Origin: an uncultured Prevotellaceae bacterium | GTDB taxonomy: Bacteria; Bacteroidota; Bacteroidia; Bacteroidales; Bacteroidaceae | DNA: 9,071 nt | Reading direction: 5' to 3' | NCBI GenBank assembly: GCA_946413885.1 | Contig: CAMKMK010000087.1 | Coordinates: 1 to 9,071 of the forward strand | Shown here: positions 7,212 to 9,071 of the stretch, one piece after another | How positions within the stretch are numbered: position 1 is the first letter of the stretch | Layout of the letters: every line of letters starts with the position of its first letter | Notes under the pieces: model-generated | Told to the model about the DNA's origin: nothing | The model's input: only the letters and a program-made list of their open reading frames with translations | Database searches by the model: none | Made by a program: the position numbers and the translations under genes

Positions 7212-8114
7212 TTACTTCAGCTTGTGTCTCTTATGTTTCTTCAGATATTGTAAGAGTTCACGAGGACGGTCGCTTTGGATAAGGGTGGCACCTTCGTCCA
7301 GTATCCAACCCCAACTCTCATCAGGCTCTCCCAACTCCACAGCACGATCATCGTCGTGACTATCACATAGACTGGCCCAGATGCTGTTGATCCATACCTT
7401 GATGCCTGCATCACGTATCTTTTGAAGCAAGCGTTCCACATTCTGGTCGTACTTGCCAATGCAACATTCAATTGCTACTGGATGGATGGTGATGAAATCT
7501 TCGATATGCTTCTCTGCATCTTCTGAGTTGAGGTTCACAATGGGCATATAGATCACTTTGTTGAGTACTGCTCCATTCTCTTTCTGAATCTTCTCGAGCG
7601 AGTTTCCTGATTTGATAATCACTTGATTGGTTGTTCCCGTTTTCTCCATCAGTTCGTACACTTGCTGGAAATAATCATATCCCTTATCTATATTAATAAG
7701 GATTTTGCCTTTGCACAGGTTGAGTACCTCCTCGAGAGTAGGGATGTGGTTGCGGGTAATAGATGCACTATGCTGGGGACGAAGATGCAATTGCTGTATC
7801 TCATCAAAGGTCATGTCAGCTATCTTGCCTTTCCCGTTGGTACATCTATCTACGGTACGGTCGTGCATAAGAATGAGTTTACCATCCTTGGTGCGTTGCA
7901 GGTCAATCTCTATCATGTCAACTCCCATCTCTATACAGCTTTGGAACGCAGGAAGAGAGTTTTCAGGGTGGTTTCTCCAGTCGCCACGATGGGCCACAAC
8001 AGTAACGTATTTGGGGTTGTTGTAGAGATTGTCGCGCAGTTTCTCAGCTCTGTCTTTCGCGAATGAACTTAGGGAGATGATGGCCAGAATGACCAAAAGA
8101 AGAGTTTTTTTCAT
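7212..8114 (-). CDS. Secreted glycerophosphodiester phosphodiesterase family protein
   Basis: The family hydrolyses glycerophosphodiesters to glycerol-3-phosphate and an alcohol. The 300-residue product begins MKKTLLLVILAIISLSSFA, a classic signal peptide with probable cleavage after residue 19, so it should act in the periplasm. There is no lipobox cysteine. GDPD motifs are clear: AHRGDWRNHPENS (41-53) with catalytic H42 and R43; EIDLQRTKDG (69-78) with metal ligands E69 and D71; and LMHDRTVDRCTNGKG (82-96) with H84. The later motif reads INIDKG (140-145), and the end has GATLIQSDRPREL. The reading frame stays open to a TTG at 8165, but that codon lies inside the promoter -7 box and would spoil the signal peptide, so I chose the ATG at 8114. 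Substrate specificity cannot be told. It lies 120 bases upstream of clpC on the same strand. Confidence 0.9.
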   Translation of the reverse strand: MKKTLLLVILAIISLSSFAKDRAEKLRDNLYNNPKYVTVVAHRGDWRNHPENSLPAFQSCIEMGVDMIEIDLQRTKDGKLILMHDRTVDRCTNGKGKIADMTFDEIQQLHLRPQHSASITRNHIPTLEEVLNLCKGKILINIDKGYDYFQQVYELMEKTGTTNQVIIKSGNSLEKIQKENGAVLNKVIYMPIVNLNSEDAEKHIEDFITIHPVAIECCIGKYDQNVERLLQKIRDAGIKVWINSIWASLCDSHDDDRAVELGEPDESWGWILDEGATLIQSDRPRELLQYLKKHKRHKLK

Positions 8115-8162
8115 GTTTGTTTCTTTCGAAGAATTTATTATGCTTGTTTTTGAATCATTATG

Positions 8163-8194
8163 CAAATATGGAGAAAATTTGTGAGATGTGCAAG
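8163..8194 (-). promoter_or_regulatory. Bacteroidota-type promoter for the phosphodiesterase gene
   Basis: On the minus strand CTTG (8194-8191) and CATATTTG (8170-8163) are separated by exactly 20 bases. CATATTTG differs from the Bacteroidota -7 consensus TAnnTTTG at one position, and CTTG fits the -33 TTG core. Transcription would begin around 8155, giving a leader of about 40 bases before the ATG at 8114. Confidence 0.5.
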
Positions 8195-8243
8195 CAAGTC
8201 TTCAATATTATACAGAAAAACAGGCAATTTTGTCAGAAATCAA

Positions 8244-8276
8244 GCATTTGTTGGGGTTGTTGAACCTGTCAAATGC
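8244..8276. repeat. Nested inverted repeat in the divergent region
   Basis: GCATTTG at 8244-8250 is the exact reverse complement of CAAATGC at 8270-8276. Inside it GGTT (8255-8258) and AACC (8263-8266) enclose GTTG. The dyad lies upstream of both promoters, so it would not be in either predicted transcript. It is better read as a protein-binding site than as an RNA hairpin. No regulator can be named. Confidence 0.4.
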
Positions 8277-8288
8277 AGAAACTTGACA
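8267..8288. repeat. TGTCAA-N10-TTGACA inverted repeat
   Basis: TGTCAA at 8267-8272 and TTGACA at 8283-8288 form perfect 6-base half sites with a 10-base spacer, overlapping the right arm of the nested repeat. Half sites of this size and spacing suit a dimeric transcription factor. A 6-base dyad can also arise by chance in 300 bases, so the evidence is limited. Confidence 0.3.
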
Positions 8289-8342
8289 CGTTGAGAGGAG
8301 CAAATTTTTCTTTCAGCATAGAGTTAAAAAAGAAAGGCCAAA

Positions 8343-8374
8343 CTTGTCTGAAATAAAGAAAGTATGTATCTTTG
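8343..8374 (+). promoter_or_regulatory. Bacteroidota-type promoter for the YbjQ gene
   Basis: CTTG at 8343-8346 is followed after exactly 20 bases by TATCTTTG at 8367-8374, a perfect match to the Bacteroidota -7 consensus TAnnTTTG. Transcription would start near 8381, leaving an A-rich leader of about 33 bases before the ATG at 8415, with no Shine-Dalgarno sequence. The arrangement mirrors the promoter on the opposite strand. Confidence 0.65.
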
Positions 8375-8414
8375 CAAAAGAAAAGATTAGCAACTATTCA
8401 AAAAACGAACAGCT

Positions 8415-8732
8415 ATGTTACTTACAACAACTCCCACGATTGAGGGCCACACTATCCAGCAATACTATGGAATCGTGTCAGGCGAAGTGATTATTGGTGC
8501 CAATTTCCTGAAAGATTTGGCCGCATCCATTCATGATTTCTTTGGAGGTCGTGCTTCCAGTTACGAGAAGACACTCGTTGAAGCCAAAGATTCAGCCATG
8601 CAGGAAATGATGGGTCGAGCAGCACAAATGGGGGCTAACGCTATCATAGGAGTCGATTTAGACTATGAGGCTTTAGGCGACACCAATAGCATGCTTATGG
8701 TCAGCTGCAGCGGTACGGCTGTAAGAATTTAG
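8415..8732 (+). CDS. YbjQ/UPF0145 family protein
   Basis: This small cytoplasmic protein of 105 residues belongs to the YbjQ (UPF0145) family, annotated in databases as putative heavy-metal-binding proteins although no precise function is established. The family pattern is clear: TTTPTIEGHTIQQYYGIVSGE (4-24), GANFLKD (28-34), then the helix with RASSYEKTLVEAKDSAM (46-62), AAQMGANAIIGVDLDYE (69-85) and the closing hydrophobic strand MLMVSCSGTAV (93-103). The length is normal for the family and there is no signal peptide or membrane segment. It stands alone on the plus strand behind its own promoter and ends 27 bases before the convergent AMP-binding gene. Metal binding is a family label only; one cysteine (C98) and few histidines are present. 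Confidence 0.9.
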   Translation: MLLTTTPTIEGHTIQQYYGIVSGEVIIGANFLKDLAASIHDFFGGRASSYEKTLVEAKDSAMQEMMGRAAQMGANAIIGVDLDYEALGDTNSMLMVSCSGTAVRI

Positions 8733-8760
8733 CAGTTGAGGCAACTGAGGAGACAACTCC
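8733..8760. terminator. Two small hairpins between convergent genes
   Basis: Immediately after the YbjQ stop, CAGTTG-AGG-CAACTG (8733-8747) forms a perfect 6-bp stem with a 3-base loop, and GGAG-ACAA-CTCC (8749-8760) a 4-bp stem. They occupy almost the whole 27-base gap between convergent genes, where a bidirectional terminator is expected. Neither is followed by a T run on either strand, so termination is inferred from position rather than form. Confidence 0.35.
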
Positions 8761-9071
8761 TAACTGTAAAGGAATCGTTTGATGGACATCTTTGGTGTCT
8801 TTTCAAACGGTTCTTTCATGACTACGATTTCTGATATCTGACTGTAGTTGTCCAGCTTCTGGTTAACTTCTTTCCTTATTTTATTTGTCACGCTCACTTC
8901 GTCCAGTTCTTTCTTGGCTATCAACTCGTTGTCTAAGGCAAGCAGAGCAACCAACTTGTCATTCCGCATGACTACAAGGGACTCTATCACGTATTCCATG
9001 CTGTTCAAGACACACTCTATCTCTTCAGGATAGATGTTTTGACCGTTGGAGGAGAGGAGGAGACTCTTGAG
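8760..9071 (-). CDS. AMP-binding acyl-CoA synthetase-like enzyme, C-terminal part
   Basis: The visible 103 codons are open to the window edge and end with TAG at 8760-8762; the N-terminal and core AMP-binding domain lie outside. The segment begins KSLLLSSNGQNIYPEEIE, the usual hinge and start of the mobile C-terminal subdomain of adenylate-forming enzymes. It continues with YVIESLVVMRNDKLVALLAL, an amphipathic helix and YSQISEIVVMKEPFEKTPK, and closes SIKRFLYS. Such enzymes activate fatty acids or other carboxylic acids with ATP and pass them to CoA; the NIYPEEIE form and the short end are closest to long-chain fatty-acid CoA ligases. Substrate cannot be told from this part. The residue before IKR, where many relatives have the catalytic lysine, is serine. 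Confidence 0.85.
   Translation of the reverse strand, partial: LKSLLLSSNGQNIYPEEIECVLNSMEYVIESLVVMRNDKLVALLALDNELIAKKELDEVSVTNKIRKEVNQKLDNYSQISEIVVMKEPFEKTPKMSIKRFLYS

Larger units (their letters stand above)
8115..8414. other. Divergent intergenic region
   Basis: This AT-rich 300-base region separates the phosphodiesterase gene (leftward) from the YbjQ gene (rightward). It contains no convincing gene. It holds one promoter for each gene near its edges and two overlapping inverted repeats in the middle, each described separately. The remaining parts, about 8195-8243 and 8290-8343, show no structure I can support. Confidence 0.7.

Noticed and set aside
8115..8165. Longer N-terminus for the phosphodiesterase starting at TTG 8165
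   Set aside because: The TTG is part of the -7 promoter box, and starting there would put 17 polar residues ahead of a clear signal peptide that begins at the ATG at 8114.
1..9071. Search for CRISPR arrays, tRNAs, riboswitches, toxin-antitoxin or defence genes
   Set aside because: Nearly all bases are occupied by recognised housekeeping genes. The intergenic stretches are 27 to 300 bases and show no regularly spaced repeats, tRNA-like folds or small conserved genes.

Overview
The window looks like a chromosomal segment of a member of the Bacteroidales, most likely Prevotella- or Bacteroides-like. The grounds are the 684-residue HtpG with a lysine/glutamate-rich insert near its C-terminus, the ClpC type, an AMP-binding enzyme ending in a form I associate with Bacteroidales, and TAnnTTTG-type -7 promoter boxes with a CTTG about 20 bases upstream. 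Genus cannot be fixed from the sequence alone.

Layout, left to right. Bases 1-360 hold the 3' end of an IS982-family transposase (+ strand, cut by the window edge), followed by a short tail that should contain the right end of the element. From 460 to 8114 four genes all lie on the minus strand, transcribed right to left: a secreted glycerophosphodiester phosphodiesterase (7212-8114), clpC (4542-7091), htpG (2460-4514) and nadE (460-2388). A 300-base divergent intergenic region (8115-8414) carries a recognisable Bacteroidota-type promoter on each strand and two overlapping inverted repeats between them. A small YbjQ/UPF0145 gene (8415-8732) follows on the plus strand. The window closes with the C-terminal part of an AMP-binding acyl-CoA synthetase-like enzyme on the minus strand (8760-9071, 5' end outside), tail-to-tail with the YbjQ gene.

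How the genes fit together. clpC and htpG are 27 bases apart and are very probably co-transcribed. This pairs an AAA+ unfoldase, which feeds ClpP, with the bacterial Hsp90. nadE lies 71 bases further on, behind a hairpin followed by a T-rich tract that could terminate or attenuate transcription, so it may be expressed at a different level. The phosphodiesterase gene is 120 bases upstream of clpC. A sigma-54-like sequence in that gap raises the possibility of a separate clpC promoter.

The content is largely housekeeping. I found no CRISPR array, tRNA, rRNA, toxin-antitoxin pair or defence system, and no clear evidence of a previously undescribed system. The points most worth checking are regulatory: the divergent region, the clpC leader and the htpG-nadE junction.
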